A stretch of 9,754 nucleotides of DNA from Bacteroidales bacterium (GTDB lineage: Bacteria; Bacteroidota; Bacteroidia; Bacteroidales; DYOH01): the NCBI GenBank assembly GCA_030632545.1, contig DAOVUO010000063.1:1-9754 (forward strand), read 5' to 3'. The notes beneath the pieces were generated by a model. It was not told the origin of the DNA, did not search any database, and worked only from the letters and a program-made list of their open reading frames with translations. Of the stretch, positions 1-6,686 are shown piece by piece. Numbering within the stretch: position 1 is the first letter of the stretch; every line of letters starts with the position of its first letter. Made by a program: the position numbers and the translations under genes.

Positions 1-125
1 TAATTGAACGTGTACATAAAATTGCACCTGTACATGTATATCCAGGCGAAGATGAAATGCGTGCTTTAGCCATGAATGGACTGATGGTTATGAAAAAGGA
101 ATTAGAGGTGAAAGAATATAGTTAG
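1..125 (+). CDS. buk: Butyrate kinase, C-terminal fragment (5' end outside window)
   Basis: This is the last 40 codons of a gene entering from the left edge; the reading frame starts at base 3 and ends with TAG at 123-125. The peptide contains V-Y-P-G-E-D-E-M-R-A-L-A and ends in K-E-Y-S. This closely matches the characteristic C-terminal stretch of butyrate kinases (acetokinase/ASKHA superfamily), where an YPGEDE-type motif and a closing 'AKEY' are typical. Family knowledge: the enzyme interconverts butyryl phosphate plus ADP with butyrate plus ATP in the cytoplasm, usually paired with phosphotransbutyrylase (ptb). Any ptb partner would lie to the left and cannot be seen. A branched-chain fatty-acid kinase paralogue is the alternative. 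The gene converges on the caspase-like gene on the other strand, 157 bases away. Confidence 0.85.
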   Translation, partial: IERVHKIAPVHVYPGEDEMRALAMNGLMVMKKELEVKEYS

Positions 126-148
126 AAATTGTTTAGTTAAATATTTGT

Positions 149-184
149 AAGATATTGAATGATAATTATTTGCAAAAATATCTT
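149..184. terminator. Weak hairpin between convergent genes (possible terminator)
   Basis: Inverted repeat AAGATATT (149-156) / AATATCTT (177-184) with a 20-base loop, starting 23 bases after the butyrate kinase stop. It is AT-only apart from one G/C pair and has only a short T run, so it would be a weak intrinsic terminator at best. Position between convergent genes is the main support. Confidence 0.3.
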
Positions 185-225
185 TATTAAGTATAACTGC
201 TGGATATTCTGCATTTTAACTTTTT

Positions 226-260
226 AAACTTAAAACTTAGCACTCGAAACTTAAAACTTA
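226..260. repeat. 14-bp direct repeat in the gap between buk and the caspase-like gene
   Basis: AAACTTAAAACTTA occurs exactly at 226-239 and again at 247-260, 21 bases apart, and is followed by the palindrome ACTTAAGT at 261-268. This low-complexity 'ACTTAAAACTTA' pattern lies just beyond the 3' end of the caspase-like gene. It resembles the short interspersed intergenic repeats often seen in AT-rich Bacteroidota genomes (that comparison is from memory). No coding frame or RNA gene is evident here. Confidence 0.6.
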
Positions 261-282
261 ACTTAAGTAGTAGAACTTTTTA

Positions 283-1701
283 TTATAAATTTTTAAGTTC
301 ATTAATTTTAGCTAAAAAGTATTTTTTCTTTTTAGGATATTTTTTTGCCAATTTTTTATAGGCATCAGCCGCTTTTGAAAAACTTTTTTGTTTTACAAGC
401 AATTTTGCAAGTACTTCAGTAATAATTTCATCGCTTTCTTCTATTGCTTTAGACGATAAATCTTCGTTAGAAATATTGATTTGTGTAGATGGTACTATTT
501 TTTTTTCGTTGCGAATAAAACTATCTATCATAGCAAAATTCTGATTCTGGCGAGTCTTTTTTTGTTTTTTTTGCTTACTATCATCTTTTGTGATTATATC
601 TAACTTTGTTTCCTCTAATGCAGTAGCTAAATCTTGTTGGAATTTGATTTTTCTACCGTTTAATTTAATTTCCTTGATTCTTTTTAAAGCTTCTTCTTTA
701 TGAACGCCGTTTGGATAATTATAAAGGTATTCACGATATGAAAATAGTAAATTTTTACGTCTAGCTTTTAGCCACGATTCATCGTCTTCTTCAATTCGTT
801 TAAGATGTTCAATAGCAATGGCAACATATTTTCCTTTCGGATATTTATCAATATAGTCATCATAAACATAAGCATTATTTTCCTCTTGTGCTCTCAACCA
901 TGCTTTATCTTCCTCAGAATCTGACTGTTCTATATTACTGTCAAATTTTAAATTTTTACAAAATAATATATCTCGTGTACGAGAATTTCCATAGCTTTTA
1001 GGTAATGGTGATAAATTTTCATTTTGATAGATATTTTCCACAAGTAATCCTAATTCAGATGTGCTCAAAAATGGATTATCATTATTTAAACCTGATTTTA
1101 CGGCCTGAATTATTTTATCAGTAAGGAAAGTTGGACTCTCGGGGCTAAAATAATCGTGAAAACTATTTGCGTTATCCACAGTATTTGTGAGTACAAAAAC
1201 ATCATCAAAATATTCAAATTCTGAAAAAGCATTAGTTTGAATGGCTTCACTTCCTGATATACTACGAAATAAGGCATCTAGTATAAGTATTTTTTTGCTT
1301 GCTTTTGATTGAGATAATTTATTTTTAATACTCTGTAAACTAATACCTTCATCTTCTAGGTAACGTAAATTTGTATCAGAAGCTACCAAGTAAAATGCAT
1401 TATTTGATTGCGATAAAACGCCATAACCACTAAAATATAGAATAAGTGTATTTGCTTGTTTTTGTGTATGGTCTACAAGTTGACTAATTTTTCTATTTAA
1501 TTGTTTTCTTGTATCGTTTAGCGATATTGTAATATTCTCATTTGGAATACCAAAAATATCATTGTCGAGCAATGTTTTGTGGAATTGCTGAACACTTGAT
1601 TTTACATTTTGAAGTGGAAGTAGAGTAGGTTCGTCGTGGTATTCGCTACCTCCAGCCAAAAGAATTTGTGTGTTACTGTAGTCAATATATATTGGAGACA
1701 T
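283..1701 (-). CDS. Caspase-fold protein lacking both catalytic residues, with W/YP repeats and a C-terminal TPR-like module
   Basis: 472 residues. Residues 1-250 follow the bacterial caspase/metacaspase (peptidase C14) layout: LLAGGSEYHDEPTLLPLQNV, then LILYFSGYG (86-94), FYLVASDT (103-110), ILILDALFRS (138-147), FVLTNT (169-174) and a helix near 191-204. The catalytic His expected after YFSG is Tyr93 (codon TAT at 1423-1425), and the catalytic Cys expected after LDA is Leu144 (TTA at 1270-1272). Proteolysis by the usual Cys-His dyad is therefore unlikely. Two 42-residue repeats follow (W268-x2-A ... Y-P-x-G and W310-x2-A ... Y-P-x-G). After a lysine-rich linker (346-390) comes a TPR-like hairpin (about 427-470) ending in YFLAKINELK. 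No signal peptide or membrane segment is visible, so it is likely cytoplasmic. It lies 189 bases downstream of the AAA+ gene on the same strand and has a candidate promoter of its own. Function is inferred to be scaffold or sensor; fold assignment is fairly sure. Confidence 0.85.
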   Translation of the reverse strand: MSPIYIDYSNTQILLAGGSEYHDEPTLLPLQNVKSSVQQFHKTLLDNDIFGIPNENITISLNDTRKQLNRKISQLVDHTQKQANTLILYFSGYGVLSQSNNAFYLVASDTNLRYLEDEGISLQSIKNKLSQSKASKKILILDALFRSISGSEAIQTNAFSEFEYFDDVFVLTNTVDNANSFHDYFSPESPTFLTDKIIQAVKSGLNNDNPFLSTSELGLLVENIYQNENLSPLPKSYGNSRTRDILFCKNLKFDSNIEQSDSEEDKAWLRAQEENNAYVYDDYIDKYPKGKYVAIAIEHLKRIEEDDESWLKARRKNLLFSYREYLYNYPNGVHKEEALKRIKEIKLNGRKIKFQQDLATALEETKLDIITKDDSKQKKQKKTRQNQNFAMIDSFIRNEKKIVPSTQINISNEDLSSKAIEESDEIITEVLAKLLVKQKSFSKAADAYKKLAKKYPKKKKYFLAKINELKNL

Positions 1702-1720
1702 TTTGCTCTATTTAGTAATA

Positions 1721-1748
1721 CAAAGATAATGGTAAATAATAAGCACAA
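1721..1748 (-). promoter_or_regulatory. Bacteroidota-type promoter for the caspase-like gene
   Basis: Read on the minus strand: TTG (1748-1746), a 17-bp spacer, then TATCTTTG (1728-1721), an exact TAnnTTTG -7 element. The -7 box ends 19 bases before the ATG of the caspase-like gene. The spacer is at the short end of the accepted range. It implies the gene can be transcribed independently of the AAA+ gene upstream. Confidence 0.6.
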
Positions 1749-1751
1749 AAG

Positions 1752-1775
1752 TTTTTATAAGTTCACTTATAAAAA
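1752..1775. repeat. Perfect 10-bp inverted repeat with 4-base loop, just upstream of the caspase-gene promoter
   Basis: TTTTTATAAG (1752-1761), loop TTCA, CTTATAAAAA (1766-1775). The stem is perfect. On the minus strand it lies 115 bases after the AAA+ stop codon and three bases upstream of the -33 TTG of the caspase-like gene. It could be an AT-rich intrinsic terminator for the AAA+ transcript or an operator for a dimeric regulator; the sequence does not decide between these. Confidence 0.6.
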
Positions 1776-1789
1776 TAGTCCCTTATTTT

Positions 1790-1877
1790 TGTTGATAAGA
1801 TGTTGATAAGTGTAAAAAAACATCATTATAACAAAAATAAAAGACTATAAATAAACAGTTTAATATAATGTTGATAA
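1790..1877 (-). repeat. Three TTATCAACA motifs, same orientation (DnaA-box-like)
   Basis: On the minus strand TTATCAACA occurs at 1798-1790, 1809-1801 and 1877-1869. The first two are tandem at 11-bp spacing, about one helical turn. Each differs by one base from the classical DnaA box TTATCCACA. They lie between the AAA+ stop and the caspase-gene promoter. They may be protein-binding sites, or chance in very AT-rich DNA; there is no sign of a replication origin nearby. Confidence 0.4.
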
Positions 1878-1890
1878 AAAGCTATTTTGT

Positions 1891-4482
1891 TTAGAAACCA
1901 ATGCCCTTATTTTGTTGAGATTTATTTTTGTATTCAAAATGTGCAACATCAGCTATAGTCACTGTTTCCATAAGTTTTATTGTACGATCTTCTGCCTTCA
2001 TTGATGCCAGACGTAAGTTTTGTTTTTTTACAATATCATCAATCATTTTTCGAATTTCGCGTGCATTTCCAAAATATTTATCACGTCCTTTAAAAATCTC
2101 GTCGATATATACTTCAAGATAAATTTTTCCGCCCTCATCCATGAATAAATCATAGCGTTTGAGCATAAATTCTGCTATTTTTAATAATTCTTCTGGTACA
2201 TAATCTGCAAATTCAAAAGTTCTGTCAAAGCGAGAACGAAGTCCTGGATTTGAGTTTAAAAATTTATGCATATTATCAGGATAACCAGCAACAATTAGAG
2301 CAAATTTACCTCTATGGTCTTCCATGTTTTTAAGAATTACTTCTATAGCCTCATTTCCAAAAGATGAATCGTCTAAGGCATAAGCTTCATCAATAAACAA
2401 TACGCCGTTCATGGCTTCGTCTATTTTTGCTTTTGTTTTAATAGCTGTTTGTCCAGAATATCCAGCAACAAGCGATTCTTTATCTGCTTCAACTGAATGA
2501 CCACGTTCGAGTATTCCTAAAGCTTTGTATATTTTTCCGATTAAACGTGCAATGGTAGTTTTTCCTGTTCCCGGATTTCCCACAAATACAGTATGTAAAG
2601 CAAAACGATTAAGCACGTCTTTTCCTGTCTCACGATAATAACGCACTAGTCTTACAATATCACTAATTTCAGATTTAACATTTTCTAAGCCAATCATTGT
2701 ATTTAGCTCTTGAAGACTATCAGCTAGTAAGCGCTCATCTAGTTTTATTTTAGGCCTACGTATTTTGTTGATTTTCTTTAAGTTTTGAATATCCTTAAGC
2801 GTAACATTCATTAGTTCTTTTCTGCTTAATTTCTTAAGATTTTTCTTTTTCATTAATCTTAAGCCCATATTCATTTTAGCTTCATCTACTATAGAATAAA
2901 CAAACCTTGCGTTTCCAAAACTACTATCTCTATTTCGGTATGCTTCTTGAATAATATTTTCTACTTCATCTAAAGCAGCCGTATTAAACTCTACTGAACG
3001 TCTATTAGCTGCAAATAGCGCAATCTCGAGTAATTCGGCTGGTAAATAATCGTCAAAAACAAAATAATAATTAAAACGAGAACGTAAACCAGGGTTAGAA
3101 TTCAAAAAATTATCCATTTCACGAGGATATCCCGCCACCATAATAGCAATATCGCCTTCACCATCAGACATTTCCTTTATCACCATTTCAATTACTTCTT
3201 TACCAAAATCCTTTGGGTCGTCCTTAGCTCTTGCGAGGCTGTATGCTTCATCAATAAATAAAATCCCACCTCGGGCTTGCTCAATTACTTTTTTTGTACG
3301 AGGAGCTGTTTGTCCAATAAATTCGCCTACTAAATCGGCTCTATCTACCTCTAAAACATGACCTTTAGATAGTAATCCCATTTGCTTGTATATTTTACCA
3401 AGCATTTTCACAACAGTAGTTTTTCCTGAGCCTGGATTTCCTGTAAAAACGCTGTGAAGACTGATTTTATCTGCTTCATCAAATCCTTTTTCATTACGTA
3501 ATCGAATAAATTCAATATAATGCAGATGGTCCTTGATTTTCTTTTTTATGTCCTCTAGTCCAATTAAGCTATTTAATTCAGCTAAAAGTTCATCCAATGA
3601 TTTCTCCTCTTCCGATTCAGGAGTTTTATGACTCTCTTTGATAAGTTCTTCTTTAGTCACCATTAATTTTGGAACACCTTTAATTTCCTTATCACCAACT
3701 TCAAAATTAAGAGCAGCCATTAAATTATCATTAAAAACAATTTCAGCCGAATATTTGTCATCTTTCCACGTGCCTGTTGATTCACTTCCCCATCCACGAT
3801 TTAAAGTATATAATTTGCCCTTTTTCCCGGCAGGAATATCATCTACAAGTGTCATTTTTGATTTAGGCTGACCAGCATCATCAAAAAAATTGAAGAAGAA
3901 TTCGGCCTTAAATTGTTTGTTTACTTTTGGCCTTATAACTAATTCAACCCAAATGTATTGCGTAGTATCACGTTTGAATTTTTTCAGGTATTTCCTGTCT
4001 TTTTTTGCAATATCCCAACCAGAATGTGGGCCATTATACAGTTTAACACTAACTACCGAAAAATAGGGATTTTTCTTATCTGTGACTAAACCAATATCAT
4101 TAACAAAAAAAGTAACCACATCAACAAGGTTTTCGCCTATATGTGCTTCCCATACATATTCCCCGTCGTCCCAAAAACCGCCTTTTTCTTCAGTTCCCCA
4201 TCCTTTGCGGAAATAAACGATGTTTTTATCTTTTGAAACTTTTATTTCTTCGTCTTGATTGCAGAGTTCTTCCGTTCTTTTAGATTTATTAAAAGCTTTA
4301 AGTCGGAAAGTATCTTTCCAGTCTTTTTCATCAAAAAGTTTGTTATACACAGAAAATTCTGCCCATATATATGAAATTTCAGCTTTATCAAATACGGTTC
4401 TATATTTTTTTGTTGAATCTACCATCCATTCGTTGGACGAATATACTTTTGTACTTTTAGGTTTAAATCGCTTGTCGGACAT
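1891..4482 (-). CDS. Twin CbxX/CfqX-type AAA+ ATPase with a duplicated N-terminal beta-rich domain
   Basis: 863 residues. Two copies of an unrecognised beta-rich domain fill residues 12-270: KVY(12)/KLY(147), YIWAEF(38)/YIWVEL(176), KGWGTE(93)/RGWGSE(229), WDD(104)/WKDD(239), period about 136. An acidic linker (283-303) leads to two complete AAA+ modules. Module 1: Walker A GNPGSGKTT 348-356, pore-loop-like LVGEFIGQTA 384-393, Walker B ILFIDEA 407-413, sensor 1 VAGYP 449-453, NPGLRSRF 463-470, FGNAR 522-526. Module 2: GNPGTGKTT 635-643, LVAGYSGQTA 671-680, VLFIDEA 694-700, VAGYP 731-735, NPGLRSRF 745-752, FGNAR 804-808. Both retain Lys, Asp-Glu and arginine-finger positions, so both should hydrolyse ATP. 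The relatives (CbbX, SpoVK, EccA) remodel protein complexes; the client here is unknown, and the adjacent caspase-like protein is one candidate. The start at 4480-4482 gives the full first repeat. The lipase gene ends 59 bases upstream. Confidence 0.93.
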   Translation of the reverse strand: MSDKRFKPKSTKVYSSNEWMVDSTKKYRTVFDKAEISYIWAEFSVYNKLFDEKDWKDTFRLKAFNKSKRTEELCNQDEEIKVSKDKNIVYFRKGWGTEEKGGFWDDGEYVWEAHIGENLVDVVTFFVNDIGLVTDKKNPYFSVVSVKLYNGPHSGWDIAKKDRKYLKKFKRDTTQYIWVELVIRPKVNKQFKAEFFFNFFDDAGQPKSKMTLVDDIPAGKKGKLYTLNRGWGSESTGTWKDDKYSAEIVFNDNLMAALNFEVGDKEIKGVPKLMVTKEELIKESHKTPESEEEKSLDELLAELNSLIGLEDIKKKIKDHLHYIEFIRLRNEKGFDEADKISLHSVFTGNPGSGKTTVVKMLGKIYKQMGLLSKGHVLEVDRADLVGEFIGQTAPRTKKVIEQARGGILFIDEAYSLARAKDDPKDFGKEVIEMVIKEMSDGEGDIAIMVAGYPREMDNFLNSNPGLRSRFNYYFVFDDYLPAELLEIALFAANRRSVEFNTAALDEVENIIQEAYRNRDSSFGNARFVYSIVDEAKMNMGLRLMKKKNLKKLSRKELMNVTLKDIQNLKKINKIRRPKIKLDERLLADSLQELNTMIGLENVKSEISDIVRLVRYYRETGKDVLNRFALHTVFVGNPGTGKTTIARLIGKIYKALGILERGHSVEADKESLVAGYSGQTAIKTKAKIDEAMNGVLFIDEAYALDDSSFGNEAIEVILKNMEDHRGKFALIVAGYPDNMHKFLNSNPGLRSRFDRTFEFADYVPEELLKIAEFMLKRYDLFMDEGGKIYLEVYIDEIFKGRDKYFGNAREIRKMIDDIVKKQNLRLASMKAEDRTIKLMETVTIADVAHFEYKNKSQQNKGIGF

Positions 4483-4516
4483 AAAATTGTATTATTGTAT
4501 TTGTTTAGCAATTTAT

Positions 4517-4544
4517 AAAAAAAACTTTAATTTTCCATTAATTA
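4517..4544 (-). terminator. Weak AT-only hairpin plus T8 run after the lipase gene
   Basis: On the minus strand TAATT (4544-4540) and AATTA (4532-4528) can pair around a 7-base loop, followed by eight T residues (4524-4517). The first arm contains the lipase stop codon. A five-pair A/T stem is very unstable, so read-through into the AAA+ gene is likely. No TAnnTTTG promoter was found between the two genes. Confidence 0.25.
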
Positions 4545-5744
4545 GTTAAATGTATTGAACCATTCTAGGGATTTTATAATCGCAGGAACTACACATCCAA
4601 TATGACCTAATGAATCTGAAGGATTATATATATCAACATTTGTAGCCCCATTTCTTATAAAATATTCATAGGCTTTTTTGGAATTTGTACTAGGTACAGT
4701 TATATCGCCATCGCAATGAATTAAAAACACTGGTGCTTCTGGCTTCCAATCATATAAGTTATTATCTGCTAATGCTTCACGTACAGGATGATTTGCATCA
4801 TCTCTAATGGCTTCATAAATATCAGTTTTTAGTATAGCAGAAGGAATTCGAGATTCAGGTAAAATTGCTGAAACATCAACTAAATTAGAGGTAGTACCTT
4901 CAAAAATATAAGTTTCTAAACTTGTATTATAGGGCGAAACAAAAATTGAATTTATATCATCAAATAGTTTGTAAATTGGATTATAAGCAAAAAGCATATA
5001 AGGCAAAAATGCAGGCTCTATAAATTCTTTTTGAAGCAATAAAGTGTCGAGCATAATTCCTGAAACATCAAAAGGCCCTGCTAATGGTGCAGAAGCAGTA
5101 ACCGTAAATTCGCTAGAATACTCTTCTTGTATATATTTGTGAGTAGCCATAGCAACGTGGCCACCTTGAGAATATCCTGTAATAAAAAGTCTACCATCTA
5201 GCGTTACGTTTAAATCTTTACACAAATGTTGTGTAGCTCGTAACATATCAATAGATGCAGTTGCTTCACTTTCGGCATGCATATATGGGTGTAAACCTTC
5301 ACTTGAACCTAGTCCTATAAAATCTGCTAAAACTGTGACATAACCTTCTGAACCATATAGCAGTCCTGCTTCTCTTCCGCCACCAGCCATAGAGGGTACA
5401 TCATTTTTATTTAGAATAGTACCATGTGCAAAACTTAATAAAGGCTTTGCATTACTTGAATTAGGAATAACAACTAGGCCTGATGCCTGAATTGGATTTC
5501 CCATAGGATCAATTGTTTGATATTTAAGGCTTATAAGCTGAACAGCGTATTTATAGTCTATTCTCGAAGATTCATCGCCTAAAAATATGTTAAAAAGAGA
5601 CTCTAAGTAAGTCACAGAAAAATCACTGCCACTAAAATAACTAATTAATGCACCACGCTCAAGAATTACGTCTTCTTCCTCATCGTTACAAGCAGAAATT
5701 ACAAGAAATAGTGCAAGTAGGAGATATAATAATTTGCTTTTCAT
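4542..5744 (-). CDS. Secreted alpha/beta-hydrolase (secretory lipase-like) lipoprotein
   Basis: 400 residues. A lysine-start hydrophobic signal (1-18) ends in the lipobox V-I-S-A-C19, so it is a lipoprotein. The acidic NDEEEDV after Cys19 resembles the surface-export signal of Bacteroidota lipoproteins, which suggests display on the outer surface. The hydrolase core shows the oxyanion-region HGT (107-109), the nucleophile elbow G-Y-S192-Q-G-G, a candidate acid in HCDGD (Asp347) and the catalytic His381 in LGHIGC, so the triad looks complete. DFIGLGSSEGLHPY (141-154) is typical of the secretory-lipase/prolyl-oligopeptidase-like esterases of this phylum. It probably cleaves acyl esters or other small esters; the substrate cannot be told from sequence. 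A LysR-type gene is divergent across a 117-base gap and may regulate it. The AAA+ gene follows 59 bases downstream. Confidence 0.85.
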   Translation of the reverse strand: MKSKLLYLLLALFLVISACNDEEEDVILERGALISYFSGSDFSVTYLESLFNIFLGDESSRIDYKYAVQLISLKYQTIDPMGNPIQASGLVVIPNSSNAKPLLSFAHGTILNKNDVPSMAGGGREAGLLYGSEGYVTVLADFIGLGSSEGLHPYMHAESEATASIDMLRATQHLCKDLNVTLDGRLFITGYSQGGHVAMATHKYIQEEYSSEFTVTASAPLAGPFDVSGIMLDTLLLQKEFIEPAFLPYMLFAYNPIYKLFDDINSIFVSPYNTSLETYIFEGTTSNLVDVSAILPESRIPSAILKTDIYEAIRDDANHPVREALADNNLYDWKPEAPVFLIHCDGDITVPSTNSKKAYEYFIRNGATNVDIYNPSDSLGHIGCVVPAIIKSLEWFNTFN

Positions 5745-5861
5745 AAGTTTTTTTGTTTTAGTTAGCTAATAAAATTACATAAATATTTAGAAAATGGCTA
5801 TTTTTAACTCAAAATATATGATTTTTTTTTATACTAATTTTAATAATAGAGTATATACATA
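5745..5861. promoter_or_regulatory. Divergent regulatory gap between lipase and LysR-type genes
   Basis: 117 bases separate the two start codons. The gap holds the short palindromes TTAGCTAA (5762-5769) and AAATATTT (5781-5788), of the size and AT content expected in LysR-type operator half-sites, though no clear T-N11-A operator stands out. No exact TAnnTTTG box is present on either strand; the nearest is TATATTTTG on the minus strand, with one extra spacer base. The regulatory role rests mainly on the divergent arrangement typical of LysR regulators and their targets. Confidence 0.4.
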
Positions 5862-6686
5862 ATGATAAACTTCAGATTAGAAGTATTTTACACAACAGCT
5901 AAAGAAAAGAGTTTTACCAAAGCGGCTGAGCTTTTGTCAATATCGCAACCAGCCGTAACAAAGCATATAAAAGCACTTGAAGAGCACTATAAAACACCGC
6001 TTTTTAATAGAATTGCTAATAATATTGAGCTTACAAAGGCTGGAGAATTGCTATTTGTGTATGCTTCAAAAATTATAAATACATATTCAGAGTTAAATAA
6101 TGAATTGAGTCTTTTATCGGTAAAAACTAAGTATTTAAAAATTGGAATTACAAGCGAAATAAGCGAATTTTTAGTAGCAAAATTATTGAGTAATTCAAAA
6201 TATTTACCTTGGAAAATAAATATACAATTATTTACGCAAGATGAATTATTGATAAAACTTCAAAATGATGAATTAGATTTTGGAATTATTTTTAATGAGT
6301 GTGAAATAGATAATATTGAGTCATGTCAGCTTTTGAAAACTGAAATTGCTCTTGTTTCATCGCAGAATGTTAGTGAAAATGATTTGCACAATTTAAAATT
6401 TGTAGCTAATAAAATTGATAGCCAAATCAATAAAATTGAGAATTTGCAAGATATAACAGTGTGTCAATTAAACAATTATTTGTCTATAATTGAATTAGTA
6501 AAAAAAAGCACTTTATTAAGCTACATCCCAACTATCTTTATTCAAAATGAGTTATTATTAGGCGAATTGTATGAAATTTCGGGGAAATCACTGCCTTTAA
6601 ATATTCAACTAGTTTTTTTAAAGGAAAAATCTACTTTGCATAAAAATTTTATAGATTATTTTGTGAAAATTGCAAGTTTGCCTTAG
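5862..6686 (+). CDS. LysR-family transcriptional regulator
   Basis: 274 residues, slightly short for LysR regulators (usually about 290-310). The N-terminal winged helix-turn-helix is clear: F-T-K-A-A-E-L-L-S-I-S-Q-P-A-V-T-K-H-I-K-A-L-E (about 18-40), then TPLFNR and LTKAGELL, followed by the linker helix. Residues about 90-270 form the periplasmic-binding-protein-like effector domain (KIGITSEISEFL, LDFGIIFNE), more diverged and rich in Ile, Asn and Lys. The family binds DNA as dimers or tetramers and responds to a small molecule; the ligand here is unknown. Its start is 117 bases from that of the lipase-like lipoprotein on the other strand, so it probably regulates that gene and itself (inference). 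No ribosome-binding site stands out. Confidence 0.92.
   Translation: MINFRLEVFYTTAKEKSFTKAAELLSISQPAVTKHIKALEEHYKTPLFNRIANNIELTKAGELLFVYASKIINTYSELNNELSLLSVKTKYLKIGITSEISEFLVAKLLSNSKYLPWKINIQLFTQDELLIKLQNDELDFGIIFNECEIDNIESCQLLKTEIALVSSQNVSENDLHNLKFVANKIDSQINKIENLQDITVCQLNNYLSIIELVKKSTLLSYIPTIFIQNELLLGELYEISGKSLPLNIQLVFLKEKSTLHKNFIDYFVKIASLP

Noticed and set aside
226..260. CRISPR array
   Set aside because: Only two 14-base units separated by 7 bases, with no third unit and no cas genes.
283..1701. Active caspase/metacaspase protease
   Set aside because: The fold fits, but the positions of the catalytic His and Cys hold Tyr93 and Leu144, so an active-protease label is not supported.
1790..1877. 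Replication origin or DnaA-regulated locus based on TTATCAACA motifs
   Set aside because: The motifs differ from the classical box by one base, only three are present in very AT-rich DNA, and no dnaA, dnaN or other origin-linked gene is near. Kept only as a repeat.
1928..4549. Open frames of 64-96 codons on the + strand opposite the AAA+ gene (1928-2122, 3638-3871, 4259-4549)
   Set aside because: They are antisense to well-supported AAA+ coding sequence, have Ser/Phe/Ile-rich composition typical of antisense frames, and show no domain motif or start context.
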